NCBI RefSeq assembly: GCF_013386585.1 | Contig: NZ_JACARO010000070.1 | Coordinates: 1 to 64,000 of the forward strand | DNA length: 64,000 bases | DNA from: Pseudomonas sp. P7548 | Lineage (GTDB): Bacteria; Pseudomonadota; Gammaproteobacteria; Pseudomonadales; Pseudomonadaceae | Direction: 5' to 3' | Part shown: piece after piece, positions 30,517-38,829 of the stretch | Position numbering within the stretch: the first letter of the stretch is position 1 | Layout of the letters: each line of letters opens with the position of its first letter | The notes under the pieces: generated by a model | Database searches by the model: none | Told to the model about the DNA's origin: nothing | Seen by the model: the letters and a program-made list of their open reading frames with translations, nothing else | Position numbers and translations under genes: made by a program

Positions 30517-30575
30517 CTCGCGCCCTATTTCTTGGCTTCCGGGGCGTAGGTAGCTGTCAATTGGAGTCCCACTGA

Positions 30576-30932
30576 ATGGCCCGTATTGCAGGCGTTAACA
30601 TTCCAGATAACAAGCACACTGTTATCTCGCTGACCTACATCTATGGTGTTGGTCGCACTACTGCGCAGAAAATTTGCGCAGTTGCTGGGGTAAACCCAGC
30701 CGCTAAGATCAAGGATCTGAGCGACGAGCAGATTGAACAGCTGCGTGGCGAAGTGGCGAAGTTCACCACTGAAGGTGACCTGCGTCGCGAAATCAACATG
30801 AAAATCAAGCGTTTGATGGACCTCGGTTGCTATCGCGGTCTGCGTCATCGTCGTGGTCTTCCAGTACGCGGTCAGCGTACCAAGACTAACGCGCGTACCC
30901 GTAAAGGTCCGCGTAAGCCGATCCGCAAGTAA
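30576..30932 (+). CDS. rpsM: 30S ribosomal protein S13
   Basis: 118 residues. Head protein whose C-terminal tail contacts P-site tRNA. MARIAGVNIPDNKHTVISLT and the basic tail RTKTNARTRKGPRKPIRK are diagnostic. First gene of the alpha operon. Confidence 0.98.
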   Translation: MARIAGVNIPDNKHTVISLTYIYGVGRTTAQKICAVAGVNPAAKIKDLSDEQIEQLRGEVAKFTTEGDLRREINMKIKRLMDLGCYRGLRHRRGLPVRGQRTKTNARTRKGPRKPIRK

Positions 30933-30962
30933 TCGCCCCAGCGAATCGACAGGAAAATTATC

Positions 30963-31352
30963 ATGGCAAAACCTGCTGCTCGTCCTCGTAAAAAAGTTAA
31001 AAAGACAGTGGTTGATGGCATCGCCCACATCCATGCTTCTTTTAACAACACCATCGTGACCATCACCGACCGTCAAGGTAACGCGCTGTCTTGGGCTACC
31101 TCTGGTGGTTCGGGTTTCCGCGGTTCCCGCAAGTCCACTCCGTTCGCTGCTCAAGTAGCTGCTGAACGTGCTGGTCAAGCTGCGCTGGAATACGGCCTGA
31201 AAAACCTCGACGTTAACGTCAAAGGTCCAGGTCCAGGTCGTGAGTCTGCTGTCCGTGCTTTGAACGGCTGTGGCTATAAGATCGCCAGCATCACCGACGT
31301 GACGCCAATCCCGCACAACGGGTGCCGTCCGCCGAAGAAGCGCCGCGTGTAA
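30963..31352 (+). CDS. rpsK: 30S ribosomal protein S11
   Basis: 129 residues. Platform protein near the E site. GIAHIHASFNNTIVTITDRQ (about 20-39) and C-terminal TPIPHNGCRPPKKRRV are characteristic. 30 nt after rpsM. Confidence 0.98.
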   Translation: MAKPAARPRKKVKKTVVDGIAHIHASFNNTIVTITDRQGNALSWATSGGSGFRGSRKSTPFAAQVAAERAGQAALEYGLKNLDVNVKGPGPGRESAVRALNGCGYKIASITDVTPIPHNGCRPPKKRRV

Positions 31353-31370
31353 TCCAGGAGATTGTAAAGA

Positions 31371-31991
31371 ATGGCTCGTTACATTGGTCCAAAATGCAAA
31401 CTCGCTCGTCGCGAAGGCACCGATCTCTTCCTGAAGAGCGGCGTGCGCGCGATCGAATCGAAGTGCAACATCGAAGCAGCACCTGGTATCCACGGCCAAC
31501 GCCGCGGTCGCCAGTCCGACTACGGCACCCAACTGCGTGAAAAGCAGAAGGTCCGTCGTATCTACGGCGTTCTCGAGCGTCAATTCAGCGGCTACTACAA
31601 AGAAGCTGCTGGCAAGAAAGGTGCAACCGGTGAAAACCTGCTGCAACTGCTCGAATGCCGTCTGGACAACGTTGTATACCGTATGGGCTTTGGTTCTACT
31701 CGTGCCGAATCCCGTCAGCTGGTATCGCACAAGTCGATCAGCGTTAACGGTCAGACCGTAAACGTTCCGTCCTACCAGGTTCGTGCTGGTGACGTGGTTG
31801 CAGTTCGCGAGAAAGCAAAAAACCAACTTCGCATTGTCCAAGCTCTCGATCTGTGTGCCCAACGTGGCCGCGTAGAATGGGTAGAAGTAGACACTGAGAA
31901 GAAGTCGGGCGTTTTCAAGAACGTTCCTGCTCGCAGTGATCTGTCCGCCGACATCAACGAAAGCCTGATTGTCGAGCTCTACTCCAAGTAA
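31371..31991 (+). CDS. rpsD: 30S ribosomal protein S4
   Basis: 206 residues. Nucleates 16S assembly, has roles in accuracy and antitermination, and represses the alpha operon in E. coli. S4 RNA-binding domain around RLDNVVYRMGFGSTRAESRQ (about 94-113). The N-terminal zinc-ribbon set of four cysteines is not complete, as in E. coli. Confidence 0.98.
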   Translation: MARYIGPKCKLARREGTDLFLKSGVRAIESKCNIEAAPGIHGQRRGRQSDYGTQLREKQKVRRIYGVLERQFSGYYKEAAGKKGATGENLLQLLECRLDNVVYRMGFGSTRAESRQLVSHKSISVNGQTVNVPSYQVRAGDVVAVREKAKNQLRIVQALDLCAQRGRVEWVEVDTEKKSGVFKNVPARSDLSADINESLIVELYSK

Positions 31992-32013
31992 GGGCTAGAA
32001 AATAGGTGCATCC

Positions 32014-33015
32014 ATGCAGATTTCGGTAAATGAGTTCCTGACACCCCGCCACATTGATGTGCAGGTTGTCAGTCCAACCCGCGCCAAGATCACTCTCGAG
32101 CCTCTCGAGCGTGGTTTTGGCCACACCCTGGGCAACGCGCTGCGCCGCATCCTGTTGTCCTCAATGCCCGGCTGTGCAGTAGTCGAGGCCGAGATTGACG
32201 GTGTGCTCCACGAGTACAGCGCCATCGAAGGTGTACAGGAAGACGTAATTGAAATCCTGTTGAACCTTAAAGGTCTGGCTATCAAGCTGCACGGCCGTGA
32301 CGAAGTTACGCTGACCTTGTCGAAGAAGGGTTCGGGGGTGGTTACCGCTGCCGATATTCAGCTGGATCATGATGTCGAGATCGTTAACCCCGATCACGTA
32401 ATCGCTAACCTGGCGTCTAACGGCGCCCTGAACATGAAGCTCACCGTAGCTCGTGGTCGTGGTTATGAACCGGCCGACTCGCGTCAGAGCGATGAAGACG
32501 AAAGCCGCAGCATTGGTCGCTTGCAGCTTGACTCTTCGTTCAGCCCGGTTCGCCGTATCGCATACGTGGTGGAAAACGCCCGTGTCGAACAGCGTACTAA
32601 CCTGGACAAGCTGGTTATTGATCTGGAAACCAACGGTACTCTGGATCCTGAAGAGGCTATCCGCCGCGCTGCAACCATCCTGCAACAGCAGTTGGCTGCG
32701 TTCGTCGACCTCAAAGGTGACAGCGAACCAGTGGTAATCGAGCAGGAAGACGAGATCGATCCGATCCTGCTTCGCCCGGTTGACGATCTGGAACTGACTG
32801 TACGTTCGGCTAACTGCCTTAAGGCGGAAAACATTTACTACATCGGCGACCTGATTCAGCGTACCGAAGTAGAACTGTTGAAGACTCCGAACCTGGGCAA
32901 GAAATCCTTGACTGAAATCAAGGACGTTCTGGCCTCCCGCGGTCTGTCCCTCGGCATGCGCCTCGACAACTGGCCGCCTGCAAGTCTTAAGAAGGACGAC
33001 AAGGCGACTGCCTGA
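32014..33015 (+). CDS. rpoA: RNA polymerase subunit alpha
   Basis: 333 residues. The N-terminal domain dimerises and assembles polymerase (LEPLERGFGHTLGNALRRIL, about 30-49). A flexible linker joins it to the C-terminal domain, which contacts UP elements and activators (VRSANCLKAENIYYIGDLIQ and LGKKSLTEIKDVL). Located between rpsD and rplQ as in other proteobacteria. Confidence 0.99.
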   Translation: MQISVNEFLTPRHIDVQVVSPTRAKITLEPLERGFGHTLGNALRRILLSSMPGCAVVEAEIDGVLHEYSAIEGVQEDVIEILLNLKGLAIKLHGRDEVTLTLSKKGSGVVTAADIQLDHDVEIVNPDHVIANLASNGALNMKLTVARGRGYEPADSRQSDEDESRSIGRLQLDSSFSPVRRIAYVVENARVEQRTNLDKLVIDLETNGTLDPEEAIRRAATILQQQLAAFVDLKGDSEPVVIEQEDEIDPILLRPVDDLELTVRSANCLKAENIYYIGDLIQRTEVELLKTPNLGKKSLTEIKDVLASRGLSLGMRLDNWPPASLKKDDKATA

Positions 33016-33056
33016 TCGTCGTAATCACCGAACGTGAGTTTGGTAAGGAATGAACC

Positions 33057-33443
33057 ATGCGTCATCGTAAAAGTGGTCGTCACCTGAGCCGTACCAGCTC
33101 GCACCGCAAGGCCATGTTCCAAAACATGGCGGTGTCGCTGTTCGAGCACGAGCTGATCAAAACTACACTGCCGAAAGCTAAAGAACTGCGCCGCGTTGCT
33201 GAGCCGCTGATTACTTTGGCTAAGACAGACAGCCTGGCTAACCGCCGTCTGGCTTTCGACCGTACTCGTTCGAAAGCTATCGTTGGTAAGCTCTTCAACG
33301 ACCTGGGCAAGCGTTACGCTACCCGTGAGGGTGGCTACCTGCGCATCCTCAAGTGCGGTTTCCGCGCTGGCGACAACGCGCCTATGGCGTACGTCGAGTT
33401 GGTTGATCGTGCTACTGCTGGCGAAGCTGTAAGCGCCGAGTAA
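33057..33443 (+). CDS. rplQ: 50S ribosomal protein L17
   Basis: 128 residues. Tunnel-exit region protein. [20 protein letters not shown] is nearly invariant. Last gene of the alpha operon, closed by a strong terminator 20 nt after the stop. Confidence 0.98.
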
Positions 33444-33463
33444 GACGACAAGCTGTAACGAAG

Positions 33464-33488
33464 AACCGGGCCTAGTGCCCGGTTTTTT
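33464..33488 (+). terminator. alpha operon terminator
   Basis: Eight-bp stem AACCGGGC (33464-33471) with GCCCGGTT (33477-33484), loop CTAGT, then TTTT. Strong rho-independent terminator. Confidence 0.92.
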
Positions 33489-33563
33489 GTGCGCGTAATA
33501 AAAAGTGCGGCGTGTTCACGATTTCACGGTCAGTGCTTGGCACTATGGGGTGATTGGAGTTTG

Positions 33564-33578
33564 GTAGAAATTTTCTAT
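33564..33578 (+). promoter_or_regulatory. Possible OxyR half-element upstream of katA
   Basis: GTAG-N7-CTAT (33564-33578) resembles one half of the OxyR pattern ATAG-N7-CTAT-N7-ATAG-N7-CTAT. The second half is poor. It lies about 105 bp upstream of katA in the 239-bp rplQ-katA gap. katA is OxyR-dependent in P. aeruginosa, but the match here is weak. Confidence 0.25.
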
Positions 33579-33682
33579 TGGTGCCTACAATTTAATGAAT
33601 TTGTAGACGTCATGTTGATGATCAATACTCCCTCCAAGCCGATTAGCCGGCAGTTCCAAGTCCGACCTGAGGAAAATTGAGC

Positions 33683-35131
33683 ATGAGCCAGAATAAAATC
33701 CTTACCACCGCCAGCGGCGCCCCCGTTGCGGACAACCAGAATTCCCGTTCCGCCGGCCCACGCGGCCCGCTGCTGCTCGACGATTTTCACCTGATCGAGA
33801 AGCTCGCTCACTTCAACCGCGAGAACATCCCTGAGCGCCGTGTGCACGCCAAGGGCTCAGGCGCCTATGGTACTTTCACTGTCACCCAGGACATCACGAA
33901 ATACACCAGCGCCAAGTTGTTCGAATCCGTTGGTAAGCAAACCCCGACCTTCCTGCGTTTCTCCACCGTAGGGGGCGAACGCGGTTCGGCTGACACTGAG
34001 CGCGATCCACGCGGTTTCGCCTTGAAGTTCTATACTGAAGAAGGCAACTGGGACATCGTGGGTAACAACACCCCGGTGTTTTTCATCCGTGACCCGCTGA
34101 AGTTCCCTGACTTCATCCACACTCAGAAACGCCTGCCGCAAAGCAACCTGAAAAGCGCCCAAATGATGTGGGACTTCTGGTCGCACTCACCTGAGGCGCT
34201 GCACCAGGTCACCATTCTGTTTTCCGACCGTGGCATCCCTGATGGCTACCGTCACATGCACGGCTTTGGTAGCCACACCTACAGCCTGATTAACGCCAAT
34301 GGTGAGCGTCACTGGGTGAAGTGGCACTACAAGACGAAGCAAGGCATCAAGAACCTGGCGCCCGCAGAAGCCGCACGCCTTGCCGGTACCGACCCTGATT
34401 ACGCCCAGCGCGATCTGTTCGGTGCGATTGAGCGCGGTGATTTCCCGAAATGGCGCGTCTGCATCCAGATCATGACTGAAGCCCAGGCCAACGCTCACTA
34501 CGAGAACCCGTTTGACGTGACCAAGACTTGGTCGCAGAAAGAGTTCCCGCTGATTGAAGTCGGTGAACTGGAACTCAACCGCAACCCGCAAAACTACTTC
34601 GCTGAAGTGGAGCAAGCAGCCTTTGGCCCAAGCAACATGGTTCCAGGTGTTGGCTTGTCGCCAGACCGCATGCTGCAAGGCCGCGTATTCGCCTACGCAG
34701 ATGCGCACCGCTACCGTGTGGGTACCAACCACCAGCAATTGCCGGTGAATGCCCCACGCAGCCCGGTGAACAGCTATCAGCGCGACGGTTCGATGGCCTT
34801 CGGCAGCAACGGCGGCTCAGCGCCAAACTATGAGCCGAACAGCTACAGCGACGCACCGAAGCAGGCTCCTCAGTACGCAGAGCCAGCGCTGGCCCTGAGT
34901 GGCGCCGCCGATCGTTACGATCACCGCGAAGACACGGACTACTACAGCCACGCCGGTGCGCTGTTCCGCCTGATGAACGAGGAGCAGAAAGCATTACTCG
35001 TCAACAACATCGCCGGCGCCATGGGTGGGGTTTCCAGTGATGTGGTCCAGCGTCAGTTGGGGCACTTCTACAAGGCAGACCCGGCTTATGGAGAAGCAAT
35101 CGCAAAGGCACTGGGTGTATCGCTTAACTGA
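33683..35131 (+). CDS. katA: KatA, monofunctional haem catalase
   Basis: 482 residues, a small-subunit clade catalase that converts hydrogen peroxide to water and oxygen. Distal haem-pocket His 55 (RRVHAKGSGA) and Asn 128 (DIVGNNTPVF) are present. The proximal haem ligand is Tyr 338 in RVFAYADAHRYR. No signal peptide is visible. ATG 33683 is preferred over a TTG two codons upstream. It sits between rplQ and ftnA, as in PAO1, pairing peroxide removal with iron storage. Confidence 0.96.
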   Translation: MSQNKILTTASGAPVADNQNSRSAGPRGPLLLDDFHLIEKLAHFNRENIPERRVHAKGSGAYGTFTVTQDITKYTSAKLFESVGKQTPTFLRFSTVGGERGSADTERDPRGFALKFYTEEGNWDIVGNNTPVFFIRDPLKFPDFIHTQKRLPQSNLKSAQMMWDFWSHSPEALHQVTILFSDRGIPDGYRHMHGFGSHTYSLINANGERHWVKWHYKTKQGIKNLAPAEAARLAGTDPDYAQRDLFGAIERGDFPKWRVCIQIMTEAQANAHYENPFDVTKTWSQKEFPLIEVGELELNRNPQNYFAEVEQAAFGPSNMVPGVGLSPDRMLQGRVFAYADAHRYRVGTNHQQLPVNAPRSPVNSYQRDGSMAFGSNGGSAPNYEPNSYSDAPKQAPQYAEPALALSGAADRYDHREDTDYYSHAGALFRLMNEEQKALLVNNIAGAMGGVSSDVVQRQLGHFYKADPAYGEAIAKALGVSLN

Positions 35132-35148
35132 CTCTAAACGATAAGCAG

Positions 35149-35173
35149 AACCGCCCTCATTTGGGCGGTTTTT
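35149..35173 (+). terminator. katA terminator
   Basis: Stem AACCGCCC (35149-35156) with GGGCGGTT (35163-35170), loop TCATTT, T-run to 35173. It makes katA monocistronic, separate from ftnA. Confidence 0.9.
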
Positions 35174-35286
35174 GCGTTAAATCAGCTACTTTTCTCTGAA
35201 AATCTTCACTTTTCTGCCGTTTGTCCCGTGACCTCCGAGTCATCATGGTTCAAACTACAGACTTTCAAGCAGGGAGATGTAGGGCG

Positions 35287-35751
35287 ATGCAAGGTCACCC
35301 CGACGTAATCGATTACCTCAACACGTTGCTGACGGGCGAACTGGCAGCGCGTGACCAATATTTCATCCACTCGCGCATGTACGAAGACTGGGGCTTTACC
35401 GAGCTCTACGAACGTATCAATCACGAGATGGAAGAAGAGGCACAGCACGCCGACGCGCTGATGCGCCGCATCCTGATGCTCGAAGGCACGCCACGCATGC
35501 GTCCGGATGACTTGGACGTGGGCACGACGGTGCCTGACATGCTCGCAGCCGACCTGCGCCTTGAGTACAAGGTGCGTGCCGCGCTCTGCAAGGGCATCGA
35601 GCTCTGCGAGAAGCACAGTGACTTCGTCACTCGTGAGATCCTTCGCGTGCAGTTGAACGACACCGAAGAAGATCACACCTACTGGCTGGAAAAGCAGCTG
35701 GGTCTGATCAAGCTGGTTGGCCTGGAGAACTACCTGCAATCGCAGTTCTAG
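35287..35751 (+). CDS. ftnA: FtnA, bacterial ferritin (formerly BfrA)
   Basis: 154 residues. Ferroxidase-centre residues are visible: Glu 18 and Tyr 25 in GELAARDQYFIHSR, Glu 51 and His 54 in EEEAQHADAL. True bacterioferritins bind haem through Met 52; here position 52 is Ala, so haem binding is unlikely. The P. aeruginosa homologue, first called BfrA, is known as the haem-free ferritin FtnA. ATG 35287 starts the conserved MQGHPDVIDYLN; in-frame upstream starts give no conserved sequence. Stores iron, limiting Fenton chemistry next to katA. Confidence 0.93.
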   Translation: MQGHPDVIDYLNTLLTGELAARDQYFIHSRMYEDWGFTELYERINHEMEEEAQHADALMRRILMLEGTPRMRPDDLDVGTTVPDMLAADLRLEYKVRAALCKGIELCEKHSDFVTREILRVQLNDTEEDHTYWLEKQLGLIKLVGLENYLQSQF

Positions 35752-35763
35752 TTCCCAGATACA

Positions 35764-35801
35764 AAAAAGCCCCTGTCACCGCGAGGTGACAGGGGCTTTT
35801 T
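35764..35801. terminator. Bidirectional terminator between ftnA and uvrA
   Basis: Perfect 17-bp stem (35764-35780 with 35785-35801) capped by GCGA, with A-run on the left and T-run on the right arm. Suited to ending both the plus-strand ftnA and minus-strand uvrA transcripts. Confidence 0.93.
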
Positions 35802-35816
35802 ATTGGGCCCGAGGGA

Positions 35817-38651
35817 TCAGGCCCGGTCACGCGCCAGCAATGGTTTCAAGTAGTAACCAGTATGGGATTGCGGCATTTCGCTGACCTGCTCCGGCGTACC
35901 CACCGCGATGATCTGGCCACCCTTGGAGCCGCCTTCCGGCCCCAGGTCGACCAGCCAGTCGGCGGTCTTGATCACATCCAGGTTGTGCTCGATCACCACC
36001 ACCGTGTTGCCGTGATCGCGCAGACGGTGCAGTACGTCCAGCAGTTGCTGGATATCCGCGAAGTGCAGGCCGGTGGTTGGTTCATCAAGGATATACAAGG
36101 TCTTGCCGGTATCGCGCTTGGACAGCTCGCGGGACAGTTTCACCCGCTGCGCCTCACCACCGGACAACGTGGTCGCCGATTGACCCAGCTTGATATACGA
36201 CAAGCCCACGTCCATCAATGTCTGCAGCTTGCGCGCCAGTGCCGGTACCGCATCGAAGAACTCCCGGGCTTCCTCAATGGTCATTTCGAGGGTCTCGTGG
36301 ATGCTCTTGCCCTTGTACTTGATCTCCAGGGTCTCGCGGTTATAGCGCTTGCTCTTGCACACGTCGCACGGCACGTAGATGTCCGGCAGGAAGTGCATCT
36401 CCACCTTGATCAAGCCATCGCCCTGGCATGCCTCACAGCGGCCGCCCTTGACGTTGAACGAGAAACGACCAGGCCCGTAACCCCGTGAGCGGGATTCCGG
36501 AACACCCGCGAACAACTCGCGAATCGGCGTAAACAAGCCGGTGTAGGTCGCCGGGTTGGAGCGCGGTGTGCGGCCAATCGGGCTCTGGTCGATATCGACC
36601 ACTTTGTCCAAGTGCTCCAGGCCCTTGATGCTGTCGTGTGCCGCCGCTTCCAGGGTGGTCGCACCGTTCAAGGCGGTGGCACTCAACGGGAACAGCGTGT
36701 TGTTGATCAGCGTCGACTTGCCCGAGCCGGAAACCCCGGTCACACACGTCAGCAGGCCCAGCGGAATCTCCAGGTCGACATTGCGCAGGTTGTTGCCACG
36801 CGCGCCCTTGAGGTGCAGCGCCAGCTTCTTGTTGCGCGGTGTACGCTTGGCTGGCACTTCAATTTTCACTCGGCCAGACAGGTATTTGCCGGTCAGCGAA
36901 TCGGGGTGAGCCATGACCTCGGCCGGCGTGCCCTCGGCCACAATGTGCCCACCGTGCACGCCCGCACCTGGGCCGATATCGACTACGTAATCGGCCAGGC
37001 GGATCGCGTCCTCATCGTGCTCGACCACGATCACCGTGTTGCCGATATCGCGCAGGTGTTTCAACGTGCCCAACAGGCGGTCGTTGTCTCGCTGGTGCAA
37101 GCCGATCGAAGGCTCGTCGAGGATGTACAGCACGCCGACCAGGCCGGCACCAATCTGGCTGGCCAGGCGAATCCGCTGGGCTTCGCCGCCCGACAAGGTA
37201 TCGGCACTGCGATCCAGCGACAGGTAGTCCAGGCCTACGTTGACCAGGAACTGCAGCCGCTCGCGAATCTCCTTGAGGATCTTGTCGGCAATCTCGCCAC
37301 GGCGTCCCGTCAGCTTGAGCACACCGAAGTACTCGCAGGCATCGCCGATCGGCAGGCTGGTGACAGCCGGCAACGTCTTCTCACCGACCCACACATGGCG
37401 AGCCTCGCGACGCAGGCGCGTACCGCGGCAATCCGGGCAGGGCTGGGTGCTGAGGAACTTCGCCAATTCTTCACGCACGCTCGCCGATTCAGTCTCGCGA
37501 TAGCGACGTTCCAGGTTCGGCACGATGCCTTCGAACGGGTGGGACCGCTTGACGATGTCGCCACGGTCGTTCAGGTATTTGAAATCGACGTTCTGCGAAC
37601 CGCTGCCATGCAGGATGACTTTCTGCTGTTCGGCTGGCAGTTGGTTGAACGGCACTTCCAGGCTGAACTTATAGTGGGCCGCCAACGACCCGAGCATCTG
37701 GAAGTAGTAGACGTTACGCCTGTCCCAGCCGCGTATCGCCCCCTCCGCCAGCGTCAATTCGCCGTTAACCAGGCGCTTGATGTCGAAGAACTGCTTGACC
37801 CCCAGACCATCGCAGGTCGGGCAGGCGCCGGCCGGGTTGTTGAAGGAAAACAGCTTGGGTTCCAGCTCGCTGATGGCGTGGCCGCAGATCGGGCAGGCAA
37901 AGCGTGCGGAGAAGATGATTTCTTCACCCGGCTCGTCATCCATCGGCGCCACGAGGGCAATGCCGTCCGCCAGCTTCAACGCGGTCTCGAAGGACTCCGC
38001 CAGGCGCTGCTGCAAGTCCGCCCGTACCTTGAAGCGGTCGACCACCACGTCGATCGAATGCTTCTTCTGTTTGTCGAGCTTCGGCGCTTCATCCAGCTCA
38101 TACAGCTTGCCGTTGATGCGTGCGCGCACAAAGCCTTGGGCGCGCAGTTCTTCGAACACGGAGAGGTGTTCACCCTTGCGCTCACGGATCACCGGTGCCA
38201 ACAACATCAGCTTGGCGCCTTCCGGCTGGGCCAGCACCAGGTCGACCATCTGGCTGACGGTCTGGGCTTCCAGGGGAATGTCGTGGTCGGGGCAGCGCGG
38301 AATACCGACTCGCGCATACAGCAGGCGCAGGTAGTCGTAGATTTCGGTGATGGTGCCCACGGTGGAGCGCGGGTTGTGGGAGGTCGATTTCTGCTCGATG
38401 GAAATCGCCGGCGACAGGCCTTCGATGGTATCGACGTCGGGTTTTTCCATCATCGACAGGAACTGGCGGGCGTAGGCCGACAGCGATTCCACGTAACGAC
38501 GCTGGCCTTCGGCGTACAGCGTGTCGAACGCCAGGGACGATTTGCCGGACCCGGACAAGCCGGTGATGACGATCAGTTTGTCCCGGGGCAGGGTCAGGTC
38601 GATGTTCTTCAGGTTGTGGGTTCTAGCCCCACGAATCAGGATCTTGTCCAA
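35817..38651 (-). CDS. uvrA: UvrA, excinuclease ABC subunit A
   Basis: 944 residues, the family length. DNA damage-recognition ATPase of nucleotide excision repair that loads UvrB. It has two ABC modules: Walker A GLSGSGKSS at 31-39 and GVSGSGKST near 640, with signatures LSGGEAQR near 485 and 830. Zinc-finger cysteine pairs CPICG, CPTC, CPDC, CEAC and CDVC are all present. The start is TTG at 38651, giving the canonical (M)DKILIRGARTHNLKNIDL. A 92-codon longer open frame upstream has no family similarity and runs through the promoter. Transcribed away from yajR; a LexA-like box lies upstream. Confidence 0.97.
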   Translation of the reverse strand: MDKILIRGARTHNLKNIDLTLPRDKLIVITGLSGSGKSSLAFDTLYAEGQRRYVESLSAYARQFLSMMEKPDVDTIEGLSPAISIEQKSTSHNPRSTVGTITEIYDYLRLLYARVGIPRCPDHDIPLEAQTVSQMVDLVLAQPEGAKLMLLAPVIRERKGEHLSVFEELRAQGFVRARINGKLYELDEAPKLDKQKKHSIDVVVDRFKVRADLQQRLAESFETALKLADGIALVAPMDDEPGEEIIFSARFACPICGHAISELEPKLFSFNNPAGACPTCDGLGVKQFFDIKRLVNGELTLAEGAIRGWDRRNVYYFQMLGSLAAHYKFSLEVPFNQLPAEQQKVILHGSGSQNVDFKYLNDRGDIVKRSHPFEGIVPNLERRYRETESASVREELAKFLSTQPCPDCRGTRLRREARHVWVGEKTLPAVTSLPIGDACEYFGVLKLTGRRGEIADKILKEIRERLQFLVNVGLDYLSLDRSADTLSGGEAQRIRLASQIGAGLVGVLYILDEPSIGLHQRDNDRLLGTLKHLRDIGNTVIVVEHDEDAIRLADYVVDIGPGAGVHGGHIVAEGTPAEVMAHPDSLTGKYLSGRVKIEVPAKRTPRNKKLALHLKGARGNNLRNVDLEIPLGLLTCVTGVSGSGKSTLINNTLFPLSATALNGATTLEAAAHDSIKGLEHLDKVVDIDQSPIGRTPRSNPATYTGLFTPIRELFAGVPESRSRGYGPGRFSFNVKGGRCEACQGDGLIKVEMHFLPDIYVPCDVCKSKRYNRETLEIKYKGKSIHETLEMTIEEAREFFDAVPALARKLQTLMDVGLSYIKLGQSATTLSGGEAQRVKLSRELSKRDTGKTLYILDEPTTGLHFADIQQLLDVLHRLRDHGNTVVVIEHNLDVIKTADWLVDLGPEGGSKGGQIIAVGTPEQVSEMPQSHTGYYLKPLLARDRA

Positions 38652-38701
38652 GATGGCCTCGCTCGGCGGGCGTAAATAATGCTGGAGTATACGGCTAAAG
38701 A

Positions 38702-38723
38702 CTGGATGAATATACACTGTCAA
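38702..38723 (-). promoter_or_regulatory. uvrA promoter -35 with LexA-like box
   Basis: Reading the minus strand, TTGACA occupies 38723-38718 and overlaps the start of GTGTATATTCATCCAG (38717-38702). This matches the Pseudomonas SOS box CTGTATAAATATACAG at 11 of 16 bases, with the CAG end and TGTATA core intact and the first C changed to G. A repressor bound here would block the promoter. The box is imperfect; uvrA is a known SOS gene in pseudomonads. Confidence 0.55.
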
Positions 38724-38829
38724 AAGGCCGCTTGCAGCCTTACATGAAAGCTGCGCGGCAAAGCGCCGCATATACCCTCTCAATCGATGGGACTGGTAGA
38801 ATCGCCGCCGGTTCACACGAGGTTTTTCC

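Noticed and set aside
33612..33624. TTGATGATCAA as an ANR/FNR site upstream of katA
   Set aside because: The half-sites TTGAT and ATCAA are separated by one base instead of four, so the spacing is wrong.
33489..33680. 63-codon frame in the rplQ-katA gap
   Set aside because: No ribosome site, no recognisable motif, overlaps the terminator tail and the katA regulatory region.
36612..38675. 687-codon open frame on the plus strand across uvrA
   Set aside because: Register-matched shadow of uvrA in GC-rich sequence; no family similarity.
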